Shown piece by piece: positions 1 through 7,633 of a stretch of DNA of 64,000 bases. Each line of letters starts with the position of its first letter. Positions within the stretch are counted from its first letter, which is position 1. The DNA is from JBBATK01 sp044228285 (GTDB lineage Bacteria > Bacteroidota > Ignavibacteria > Kapaibacteriales > NICIL-2). The stretch spans positions 186,001 to 250,000 of the forward strand of contig JBGAVD010000002.1 of the NCBI GenBank assembly GCA_044228285.1, read 5' to 3'. Under the pieces are notes generated by a model that worked only from the letters and a program-made list of their open reading frames with translations, ran no database searches and was not told the DNA's origin. The position numbers and the translations under genes were made by a program.

Positions 1-1766
1 GTATCTCGTTGCCGATCGTCGTAAAAGCTGGTGATAGATGGGAAGACTTTCGCCTCGGTAGCGCCTTGGTTCTCATCCATATGCACGCGCGAGCTTTGCT
101 CAAAGTATGGAGCCGGTGCTACACGTTCTGCTACGTTGATGGAGTCGTTGCCTAAGGCTCGAGAAATGATACCCAAGGTAGGAGGTGAGTTACTGTCGAT
201 GACAAGACTATTGGCCTCCGCCTCTATAGCTGAGTCTTGAATTGAGGCAGCTTCAACTTCCGATGCGATGTCAGCGTCTGCATTCTCTTCTGAGTTCTTA
301 ACATCACTTGGCAAAGAGTCGGTGTGTTCGAGCTGCTCAGTTTGAGGTAGAGAATCCTGTGATTGGACTATTGCCTGCGATTCATGACGTTCTTCTTGCG
401 CTTGTATATCACGTCCAATTTGAGATGAGAGCTCGTCTTGTAACAAGACAATGTCTGCCTGTGAGTCAACGCTAGACTCTGATGGACCTGGAACTGTTGA
501 CTCTTCCTTTTGAAGGACAAACGCAGAGCTGCTTGGTGTTGAGTACTCTTCCTGCGTGCCTTGTTTTACAAACAGTGACGATGGGTCGGAAGCAGGCTTA
601 GTGCCTTCTAACTCATGTGCATCATTCGTTTCGCCTTGCGAAAAGTTCTGATCTGTGATTTCGTCTGACTCAGTATGCTCTGCGTCTGATCGACGTGACA
701 ATGCTTGAATAACAGAAACAGACGATGCAGCGTCGGCGTTTCGAGATTCACTTGGCTGATTCATGTTCATGGCAGCACCTTCGGTGCCGCCAGTACCCGT
801 CGAGTTACCAAGTCCTGCAGTTATGATGGACTCACTTGCTGCAGTTCCGGTTGGACGTAAGAGATCTGCTGCGCTTGGACGTGGAGTGGCTGTAGGAGAG
901 TGTACCTCAACAGCGCTTGTGTCCTCTTTCAGCTGCTCATTCTCTGAACCATCCAGATCATCGTTACCTTGCTCAGCTTCAATTTCTCGAAGGACTTCAT
1001 CAACAACCGAAAGGAACATCTCTTTCGTGAGTTGCTGGATGCCTTGTTGATAGAGCATGCGTTCCAGCTTTTGCGCAATGATATAGACTTCTTTGTCATC
1101 TAAGAATATGATGACAGCTTCGATCGGGATGCTCTGCTTCGTTGGGTCAACCGAAAGTTCAGCGAAGAAATAACTAATCGGCGCGATCAACTCAACAAAC
1201 TGCGAAGGAGAAAGCTCGAGAATGGTATCGTCGTCAATCTTCTTGATCAATCGCTCAAACTCAAGAACCGAAATGATATCCAATGAGTCGTAGCGCAAGC
1301 CTCTCTTCAACAGCCACTGGTTGAATCCCTCGTGCAAATAGCGATAGTCCGCAAAGTAGCGCATGCGGAGGTAGACTTCATAAATCGGCTTGGTTGGCTC
1401 ACCGCGAAACACAAACCACTTGAGAGTGGTGCGAGGGCGCACGCGATAGTTGAGCACACACTTGACGGCAGAGTCGATGATGAGCATCAATTGCTCACGG
1501 TCGAAACGAGCGTGCTTGCGGTATTGTGTATCGAGATTATTGAGAATACCAACGGTTGAGGGATCGTTGAGATCCAGGTTCGGGTTGGCCTGACGCAGTG
1601 TCTGCTCCTCATACAACCACCACCCAAACTCCGCTTCGAAGTATTGTTTGTATGCGTAATCAATAGAAGCGCGACCTAAGATGTCGTTGAGATAGACAGT
1701 AGGTTGCGTACTATTTACGAGTTCCAAAAGGCGGATTTTACTACGCTCGATATCGGATTCGAACAT
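1..1766 (-). CDS. Hypothetical protein, C-terminus outside window
   Basis: Read directly from the reverse strand: an uninterrupted frame of 588 codons from an ATG at 1764-1766 running off the left edge. An in-frame TAG lies 15 bases upstream of the ATG, so this start is secure unless a non-ATG codon is used. The first ~270 residues look folded and are rich in aromatic and charged residues (begins MFESDIERSKIRLLELVNST). From about residue 275 the sequence becomes Ser/Glu/Thr/Gln-rich and low in hydrophobics, which suggests a long disordered linker. No signal peptide, membrane segment or known motif is visible. It is a probable cytoplasmic protein with a structured N-terminal domain. I do not recognise the family and give no function. 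It is followed upstream by 280 bases without a gene and then the sigma-factor cluster on the same strand. Confidence 0.8.
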   Translation of the reverse strand, partial: MFESDIERSKIRLLELVNSTQPTVYLNDILGRASIDYAYKQYFEAEFGWWLYEEQTLRQANPNLDLNDPSTVGILNNLDTQYRKHARFDREQLMLIIDSAVKCVLNYRVRPRTTLKWFVFRGEPTKPIYEVYLRMRYFADYRYLHEGFNQWLLKRGLRYDSLDIISVLEFERLIKKIDDDTILELSPSQFVELIAPISYFFAELSVDPTKQSIPIEAVIIFLDDKEVYIIAQKLERMLYQQGIQQLTKEMFLSVVDEVLREIEAEQGNDDLDGSENEQLKEDTSAVEVHSPTATPRPSAADLLRPTGTAASESIITAGLGNSTGTGGTEGAAMNMNQPSESRNADAASSVSVIQALSRRSDAEHTESDEITDQNFSQGETNDAHELEGTKPASDPSSLFVKQGTQEEYSTPSSSAFVLQKEESTVPGPSESSVDSQADIVLLQDELSSQIGRDIQAQEERHESQAIVQSQDSLPQTEQLEHTDSLPSDVKNSEENADADIASEVEAASIQDSAIEAEANSLVIDSNSPPTLGIISRALGNDSINVAERVAPAPYFEQSSRVHMDENQGATEAKVFPSITSFYDDRQRD

Positions 1767-2046
1767 GTCCCGTGCGTCCTAATAGGGTTTGCTGAAGCGT
1801 CCGTGCGCAAAATACGAAAAGTCAAAGCGTTCCACGATTATTCTGAGATCTATGAGCGAAGAAAAGATGAGGAAGTGACGCAGATCCCTCGTCAAAGTGT
1901 AGGCAAGGTTGATAGAACTAGATTCTTTGTGTGCGTACTACTAGCACTCGAACCGCGGTTGAGCTTCTTAGCTCGATATGCAATCATGGAATGGGAAATC
2001 GCGATTGTAAAGGTGTGACTATCGAGATGCTGAAGAGCAGACAATA

Positions 2047-2727
2047 CTACTCTTCATCAAGACGATCTTTTGGAATAACAGCGCCTCGCACAGCATCAAA
2101 TTGCGCAAGAGAATCCTTGTGCGTTCGTTGCAACCCTGGTGATTTTGCGAGAGTCTTGGCTGAACCCTTCAGCGTTGTAGCCCTACTCATCGAGCCCTTG
2201 GGGTCTTGCGAAGCTTGGACAGGTGTCGATGTTGTACTCGAGGATGAGTGTAGAGTTCCTGTCTGCTCGAGCGTTCTCTGCGGTTGAGTACCCTGTGTAT
2301 TCGAGGTTGAAGCACGTGGTGCCTGCGGAATCACGCTTTGCTGTGCCGCTGTCTGCAGAGTATCCTCATGGCTAGACCAATACCACAGAGCTGCGATACT
2401 GATTGCGCTTACGATTGCAGCTAGACCGTACTTCCAGAGTGCTGCCGGAGCAGCATTTGATCCAGAGAAGGATGAATCTGAACTACTATTCGTTCTTGGT
2501 AGAGATGACTCAGGAGATTGCGATGGCTCTGATGCCGCGCTCTGCTGAATGCGTTGCAGAACATCAGTTTCAAAGCTAGGAGGTGCTGAGAGAGTTGGGA
2601 GTGAATTCAATAGCACACGGCTGACAACGCCTTGCTCGAAATCGGCAGGTGTTTGGATGGAGCGAAGCGAAGAGAAGATCTGTCGCGTCGCTCCGGAGTC
2701 TTGGTAGGGGTCAGGTTCCGGTGTCAT
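2047..2727 (-). CDS. Single-pass membrane protein next to ECF sigma factor, candidate anti-sigma factor
   Basis: 226 residues. The N-terminal ~95 residues are presumably cytoplasmic and carry two similar short segments, TPADFEQGVVSRVL (26-39) and PPSFETDVLQRIQ (49-61), sharing a F-E-x-x-V-x-x-R/RI pattern. One transmembrane helix is visible at about 98-117 (LWKYGLAAIVSAISIAALWYW), followed by a Ser/Thr/Gln-rich C-terminal part that would be periplasmic. It lies 180 bases downstream of an ECF sigma factor on the same strand, the usual place for an anti-sigma factor. The topology (cytoplasmic N-terminus, one helix, periplasmic tail) fits that role. No zinc-binding HxxxCxxC anti-sigma motif is seen, so the role is inferred from position and topology only. 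Confidence 0.75.
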   Translation of the reverse strand: MTPEPDPYQDSGATRQIFSSLRSIQTPADFEQGVVSRVLLNSLPTLSAPPSFETDVLQRIQQSAASEPSQSPESSLPRTNSSSDSSFSGSNAAPAALWKYGLAAIVSAISIAALWYWSSHEDTLQTAAQQSVIPQAPRASTSNTQGTQPQRTLEQTGTLHSSSSTTSTPVQASQDPKGSMSRATTLKGSAKTLAKSPGLQRTHKDSLAQFDAVRGAVIPKDRLDEE

Positions 2728-2908
2728 ATTCTACATTCAAGTTTTATGTCGTGAAGTGAACAACAGTGTAAGAAGCAATGATCAAACACCAGCGTTTTCA
2801 TGTACTCACAACGCAAAAAACAACATTCAATCGTTCTGCAAAAGTATCTCATTGACTTCAACCAGACGCAGAACATTTCGTCTTCTGTATATTCTACACT
2901 TTCGTCAT

Positions 2909-3601
2909 TTAGCCAAAGAGTTCTGTATAAAGCGGTTGAAGAATCTCTTGTAGCTGAGCACGGCCACGGTTGATTCGCGATTTCACCGTACCTGCTTCCA
3001 GCTTCGTGATTTCTGCGATCTCTTCATAACTCAAGTTCTGCATATCACGAAGAATCACGACTTCGCGATAGGAGGGTGATATACCCATGAGTGCTTTCTG
3101 AATTTTCTGAGTGATAAGTCCAGAGTCAATACGTTTGTCCGGACTGTAGTCCTGACAAGCTATATCCCATTCTGGTTCTTCCTCGTTCGACATTTTCAAA
3201 GCCGTAAAACTCTGCGAATTCTTGCGCCAGTAACGCGCCAATTCAGTCTTCGCAAGGTTTGAAGCAATGGTGTACAACCACGTAGAAAATGCTACCTCAC
3301 CGTTGTAAGTTTGAGCATAGCGATGTAATCGTACAAAAGTCTCTTGAGCGATATCAATGGCATCATCCCAGTTGCCAACAAAGCGATACACAAAGTTGAT
3401 GATCGACTCTTTGTGTCGTTGCATAATCACAACAAAAGCCGCTTCGTCAGCCTGCTGAACTAAAGCGATCAATTCCTTGTCGCTCATTTTTGAACGGATC
3501 GCAGACGTCAGCCCCGAGTCTGAACGACCCGATTCTGAATCTATTGCAGTTGATATACTGCCTGTTGTTGCCTGCAAGTCCATAATTATACCCTGGCTCA
3601 T
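2909..3601 (-). CDS. ECF-type RNA polymerase sigma factor (sigma-70 family)
   Basis: 230 residues. Region 2 spans about 45-125, with the core-binding/-10 recognition segment around FVYRFVGNWDDAIDIAQETF (70-89) and the STWLYTIASNLA segment. Region 4 (about 175-225) has the helix-turn-helix around SYEEIAEITKLEAGTVKSRI. There is no sigma-1.1 or region 3, as in the extracytoplasmic-function group. The first ~38 residues precede the conserved core and are low complexity, so the start could also be the Met at residue 7 or 39. The ATG at 3601 sits only 18 bases after the radA stop, with a GGTGG-like site upstream, which supports the long form and co-transcription with radA. Downstream is a one-helix membrane protein that may be its anti-sigma factor. 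Confidence 0.93.
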   Translation of the reverse strand: MSQGIIMDLQATTGSISTAIDSESGRSDSGLTSAIRSKMSDKELIALVQQADEAAFVVIMQRHKESIINFVYRFVGNWDDAIDIAQETFVRLHRYAQTYNGEVAFSTWLYTIASNLAKTELARYWRKNSQSFTALKMSNEEEPEWDIACQDYSPDKRIDSGLITQKIQKALMGISPSYREVVILRDMQNLSYEEIAEITKLEAGTVKSRINRGRAQLQEILQPLYTELFG

Positions 3602-3619
3602 CCGGAAAGTTCCACCAGA

Positions 3620-4978
3620 TTAGGAAAAAATTTGTGATAAAGCTACGGAGATTCGGTCAACTGGATGCTGCTGAAGAGTATAGGTGCGGCTGAGCTTTTC
3701 AGCGTTGCCTGTGGGAAGATAGGCGCTACGGAAACCAAGCTTGTCGGCCTCCGACAAGCGTTGCTCTATGCCACGAACGCTACGAACCTCGCCAGTCAGA
3801 CCCAATTCGCCTATACAAATGACTCCAGCTGCTATTGGGCGATCCCTTAGGGAACTGACCAGAGCTGCAGCTACGCTTAGATCTACGGCTGGATCGCTAA
3901 GCACAATCCCGCCGGCTACATTCACAAAAACGTCGTTATGAGCAAAATTTAGCCCTAATCGCTTCTCAAGAATAGCCAGGATCATCTGCAAACGCTTGTA
4001 CTCGAATCCGGTTGAGGATCGTTGAGGTACGTTGTAGCTCGTTGGAGTTACGAGTGCCTGAACCTCCACCAGTAGGGGGCGTGTCCCTTCGATACTTGCG
4101 CAAACAGCCACACCTGACTCCTCCTGGGACCTCTTGGTAAGGAAGATCTCACTTGGGTTTGCAACCTCTCGCAAACCATGCTCGTCCATCTCAAAAATGC
4201 CCAACTCATTTGTGGAACCATAGCGGTTCTTGAGTGCTCGAAGGATACGATAGGAGTACATTCCCTCTCCCTCAAACTGGAGTACAGTGTCGACGGTATG
4301 CTCGAGCACTTTTGGACCCGCTATCAAACCTTCTTTGTTGACGTGTCCGACGATAAACACTGGCTTATGGGTCTTCTTCGCCACTTCCATAAGTCTCATA
4401 CTACACTCTCGAACTTGCGAAATCGATCCTGGCGTACTCTCAATATCAGCACACTGCATGGTCTGGATCGAGTCAACGATAGCTAAGCCTGCGTCACTCT
4501 CGCGTATAGCTGTACAAACTGCATGGATGTCGGTCTCGGCAAGAAGCATAAGATCCGTTGAAACATTGCGCATGCGCTGCGCCCGTAGTTTGATCTGTTG
4601 GAGCGACTCTTCTCCAGTGATATAGAGTGGTTTGTACTGTTGGGTATTCGCACAGAGCTGTAGCATGAGCGTAGACTTTCCAATACCTGGATCACCACCA
4701 ATGAGGATCAGCGAACCGCGCGTGATTCCACCTCCGAGAATGCGATCTAGCTCGTTGATACCAGTGGTGAACTTGTCTGAGTACTCAGTGCTCACATCGG
4801 CAATGGTCGTAATCCCTGCAGCTGCCGCCCGTGCCTTCAAGACCACTTTGCGGTCTTCATGGATGACTTCCTCTACCATCGTACCCCACGCGTTACAGCC
4901 TGGGCAGCGACCTGACCACTTTGGAAGTTGATGTCCACAATTTTGACATGTATGTACCGACCGAGTTTTCATCGCCAT
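3620..4978 (-). CDS. radA: DNA repair protein RadA
   Basis: 452 residues, normal length. RadA is a RecA-like ATPase that promotes branch migration in recombinational repair. Visible features in order are a C4 zinc finger (Cys11, 14, 25, 28), a Walker A motif GGDPGIGKST (94-103), a Walker B-like LAIVDS (165-170), the RadA-specific KNRYGS motif (250-255), and a Lon-protease-like C-terminal domain (about 295-452). ATG codons at residues 1 and 3 are both possible starts. It is the first gene of a minus-strand run that continues into the ECF sigma factor after 18 bases. All key motifs are intact. Confidence 0.97.
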   Translation of the reverse strand: MAMKTRSVHTCQNCGHQLPKWSGRCPGCNAWGTMVEEVIHEDRKVVLKARAAAAGITTIADVSTEYSDKFTTGINELDRILGGGITRGSLILIGGDPGIGKSTLMLQLCANTQQYKPLYITGEESLQQIKLRAQRMRNVSTDLMLLAETDIHAVCTAIRESDAGLAIVDSIQTMQCADIESTPGSISQVRECSMRLMEVAKKTHKPVFIVGHVNKEGLIAGPKVLEHTVDTVLQFEGEGMYSYRILRALKNRYGSTNELGIFEMDEHGLREVANPSEIFLTKRSQEESGVAVCASIEGTRPLLVEVQALVTPTSYNVPQRSSTGFEYKRLQMILAILEKRLGLNFAHNDVFVNVAGGIVLSDPAVDLSVAAALVSSLRDRPIAAGVICIGELGLTGEVRSVRGIEQRLSEADKLGFRSAYLPTGNAEKLSRTYTLQQHPVDRISVALSQIFS

Positions 4979-5340
4979 AGAGATTTGAAGGAATGTCAGA
5001 ATCGCAAGTTAGCGATGACCGAGACATTGAGTTTTGCACACTGCCGATGAGCAGTTGATGTGCAAGCTCAACCAACTTCACGCAGCTGAAAAGCAGATCC
5101 TCTGACTGATGGAGTGCAAGGCTTCTGCTTTGGGTTATGCTTCGTGCGTTGTGGGACGGAAATGATCGCGCAGAAGTTGACAGCACGCGTGAGCTTATGA
5201 CGGAGCGCTATCTGAGGAGAGATCTTCAGAGTTTTTTTCTTCAGAGTGCATGCTGCGCATGCACTCTGGTGTTCAAGGTTTGTAAGGGAGGATACTGCTC
5301 AAGCGAAAGCACGTATGGAGTTCAAGCTGAGCTTCTCAAG
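4979..5340. other. Intergenic region, no gene found
   Basis: 362 bases between radA and the PD40/OmpA-like gene. Apart from the perfect hairpin at 5242-5268 I see no convincing coding frame, tRNA or conserved RNA. It should contain the radA promoter, but no box is clear. Confidence 0.6.
5242..5268. repeat. Perfect 12-bp hairpin downstream of PD40/OmpA-like gene
   Basis: Arms 5242-5253 and 5257-5268 are exact reverse complements with a 3-base loop. It lies about 70 bases past the stop of the minus-strand gene at 5341. No U-tract follows it on the minus strand (an A-run does), so it is not a canonical intrinsic terminator. It could stabilise the 3' end or terminate by another route. Confidence 0.7.
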
Positions 5341-7437
5341 CTACTTACATGGTGTGTCGCAAAGGATAACGCGCTGTCCAGGATCTGGAATCACACCACG
5401 AACCATTTCTTTTTCGGATATAGGCACCGTTACACGGATTTCAACGGAACGACGCTCACTAAAGTCACGGTTTTCTTGCGATACGGCTTTGCCAAGGGCT
5501 ACTACTTCAAGGTTGCCATGACTTTTCATCTCGCGGTACTCGCTCACGCTCTCGTCCCAGATTTTATCAAACATGATAGCTGTATAGTAGGCGCGTAGCT
5601 GTGATAATAGATAGTTTCCTCCAGCTTTGGAGCGCGAGAAGCGAACTTTGCCATTACCTGGAAGGGAGTCACCGACGATGTATGGACTGTCGTCCATATT
5701 CAGCTTCACAAAGTTCTTGGAGAAGTCGATGGTTTTTCCGGTAAAGGTACACGATTCGTCCAGCGGACGAGGATCTGTCCAGCCAGTGATTTGCACTGTG
5801 ACTTTCTTGCCCTTTGCAACTTCGCGCTGAATACAAGCAATCTGCAATGCCGATCTCATACTCTCTGCGATGCGCACAATAGCAGAATCAACCTCCATTG
5901 CATACTCGTGACCTTTTGACTTTGCTTCATGAGTATTTATACAGGCCGAGCCTTCTTTACGTGCAACATCAACACGAGCCTTCACCAGACTATATCGATA
6001 GAGCTCATCATCCGGACCACAGTTTAGGCTTGGTTGTTTCGCATCATCAATTTTGTTGCAGGTATCGCAAGCAATGATACAGGAGCAGTTGAGATAACGG
6101 GTGTAGGCCTCGGTGGTAGGGCACCAATAACCAGTTACAAAGAAACGAACATTCTTCACTGGGAAGTCTTGAACACATTCTGGTATGTAGTATGCAGCTG
6201 TGTCCCAAACCATGAGCGTATGCTCCTTCTTTGCCTGACAGAATCCATCGTAGATCACAGTATCGCGAGATGAGATGAAGCGTTTATCGGAGACCTGTGC
6301 CTCAATGGCCAAGGTGTGCAGACTCATATCAAAGAGGGGGTCGCGAACATCCTTATTGGAAACAACCATGAGTTCGCCAGCAGCGTTAGTACTCATCTGC
6401 AGTGCTTTGCGCGTGGCAAGATCTTGTATCTGTACATTGCCCATGGCAAAGGCTTGCACGATGTCTTCCGGTGCGTTCGTTTGTCTGTCGAACTGCCGTG
6501 AACGTTGCATCACACGGATAGCTAAGGTGTCTGAGCTTGCAGCAGTCTTGATACTGTAGATATCATAGTCTCGCTTCTCAGAGCGATTTGAGCTAAAGAA
6601 GAACCAGCTTCCACCAGGACTGAAGCAGGGGTGTCCTTCATCACTATCTTCTGCATTAACACCTTCAAATGGCACAGGCTCAGGACTGCTGATAATTTGT
6701 CCGCTCTTTGCGTCATAGCGAGCGCGCCATACATCATAGTCGCCGTTCTTGGTTTGGTTTGAGGCGTAGTAGAGATATCCATCGCGTGCTGCGTATGGTG
6801 TCTGCTCAGAGTGTGCAGCCGTCGAGATTTGCTTCACCAGCTCTGGTGTTGACCATGAGTTTCCATTGCGTGTCGAAACAAAAATATCTGTGTTGCGAGA
6901 GTAGGGAGAGTTTCTGTCGGAGGCAAAGTATAACAGAGCTCCATCTGGAGACAAACAGGGAGTATCATCCCAGGCGTCGCTGCACAAGGCATCGAGACGT
7001 GTTGCGGTCCAGCCTTTTGTGTCGTACTGAATTTCATACAAGTCGTTACCACGCGTCTTGCCATTCACTGGTCTATTAGAAATCATCACACCGTAGTTCG
7101 GATTACAGGCTGAGAAGCTCGCGCAACCGTTGAGCGGGAGTTTCTGACCTTCCTCAACATTCACAGGTGCAGCAGCTGCAGTTGCAGCCTTGCCACTTCC
7201 ACTGGATGAACTGAGGATCATCATGTGCCGTGAACGTTTGTCAGGCATACCAGAGCTAGTGGTAAACCAGGCTTCGGTTGTGGTGCCTACACTTCGGAAG
7301 CTTATCGCGTAATCGTCGTCTTCCGAGTTCACCGGAGCGTAGGGTGCTGCTTTCTGAGAATATGCAGGGCTCGAACAAACCAGACAGAATCCAGTTAGGC
7401 AGAGCAGGGAAGCGAAGAGTGATTTCAGAGCATTCAT
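5341..7437 (-). CDS. Secreted PD40 beta-propeller protein with divergent OmpA-like C-terminus
   Basis: 698 residues from the ATG at 7437. The frame opens upstream at 7548, but that extension is encoded partly by a hairpin (7514-7542) and precedes a clean signal peptide (MNALKSLFASLLCLTGFCLV...SPAYSQ), so the internal start is preferred. The middle has WD40-like PD40 repeats with D/S-PDG..LYFASDR..DIFVS patterns, for example around residues 155-300. The C-terminal region has QITGWTDPRP in the place of the OmpA hallmark hTD segment and ends with ERRSVEIRV, a pattern typical of OmpA-like peptidoglycan-binding domains. Between these is a long Cys-containing insertion, so peptidoglycan binding is likely but not certain. 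It is last of three minus-strand envelope genes and a distant architectural relative of the gene at 49779. Confidence 0.85.
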   Translation of the reverse strand: MNALKSLFASLLCLTGFCLVCSSPAYSQKAAPYAPVNSEDDDYAISFRSVGTTTEAWFTTSSGMPDKRSRHMMILSSSSGSGKAATAAAAPVNVEEGQKLPLNGCASFSACNPNYGVMISNRPVNGKTRGNDLYEIQYDTKGWTATRLDALCSDAWDDTPCLSPDGALLYFASDRNSPYSRNTDIFVSTRNGNSWSTPELVKQISTAAHSEQTPYAARDGYLYYASNQTKNGDYDVWRARYDAKSGQIISSPEPVPFEGVNAEDSDEGHPCFSPGGSWFFFSSNRSEKRDYDIYSIKTAASSDTLAIRVMQRSRQFDRQTNAPEDIVQAFAMGNVQIQDLATRKALQMSTNAAGELMVVSNKDVRDPLFDMSLHTLAIEAQVSDKRFISSRDTVIYDGFCQAKKEHTLMVWDTAAYYIPECVQDFPVKNVRFFVTGYWCPTTEAYTRYLNCSCIIACDTCNKIDDAKQPSLNCGPDDELYRYSLVKARVDVARKEGSACINTHEAKSKGHEYAMEVDSAIVRIAESMRSALQIACIQREVAKGKKVTVQITGWTDPRPLDESCTFTGKTIDFSKNFVKLNMDDSPYIVGDSLPGNGKVRFSRSKAGGNYLLSQLRAYYTAIMFDKIWDESVSEYREMKSHGNLEVVALGKAVSQENRDFSERRSVEIRVTVPISEKEMVRGVIPDPGQRVILCDTPCK

Positions 7438-7513
7438 AGGAGCAATCGTAGTTATTCGTCGTTTGTCTTCTGCCGTTGTAACACGCACTTCCGCAGTCAT
7501 GCAAGTGCAATGC

Positions 7514-7542
7514 ATCTCTTCGATGCGAAGCATCGAAGAGAT
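7514..7542. repeat. Perfect 13-bp hairpin with GAA loop (GCGAAGC cap)
   Basis: Arms 7514-7526 and 7530-7542 are exact reverse complements around a GAA loop, giving GCGAAGC at the tip. It sits between two minus-strand genes, about 90 bases after the stop at 7634 and upstream of the 7437 start. No U-tract follows. See the finding on GCGAAGC-capped hairpins. Confidence 0.75.
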
Positions 7543-7633
7543 AAGCAAGACCTAAATGTCAAGAACACTGTGCGGACTGACTGAGCGATGAGCTCATGAT
7601 GGTTGGCACAGACCTAAAAGAACGCGACCGACA

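Noticed and set aside
763..1050. Plus-strand frame of 95 codons
   Set aside because: Lies antisense to the coherent 588-codon minus-strand frame; its composition is the shadow of that gene.
1704..2287. Overlapping plus-strand frames near 1.7-2.3 kb
   Set aside because: They span the start of one minus-strand gene and the end of another, with no signal, motif or ribosome site.
7438..7548. N-terminal extension of the PD40/OmpA-like gene
   Set aside because: It is encoded partly by a perfect hairpin and lies before a clean signal peptide; the ATG at 7437 is the better start.
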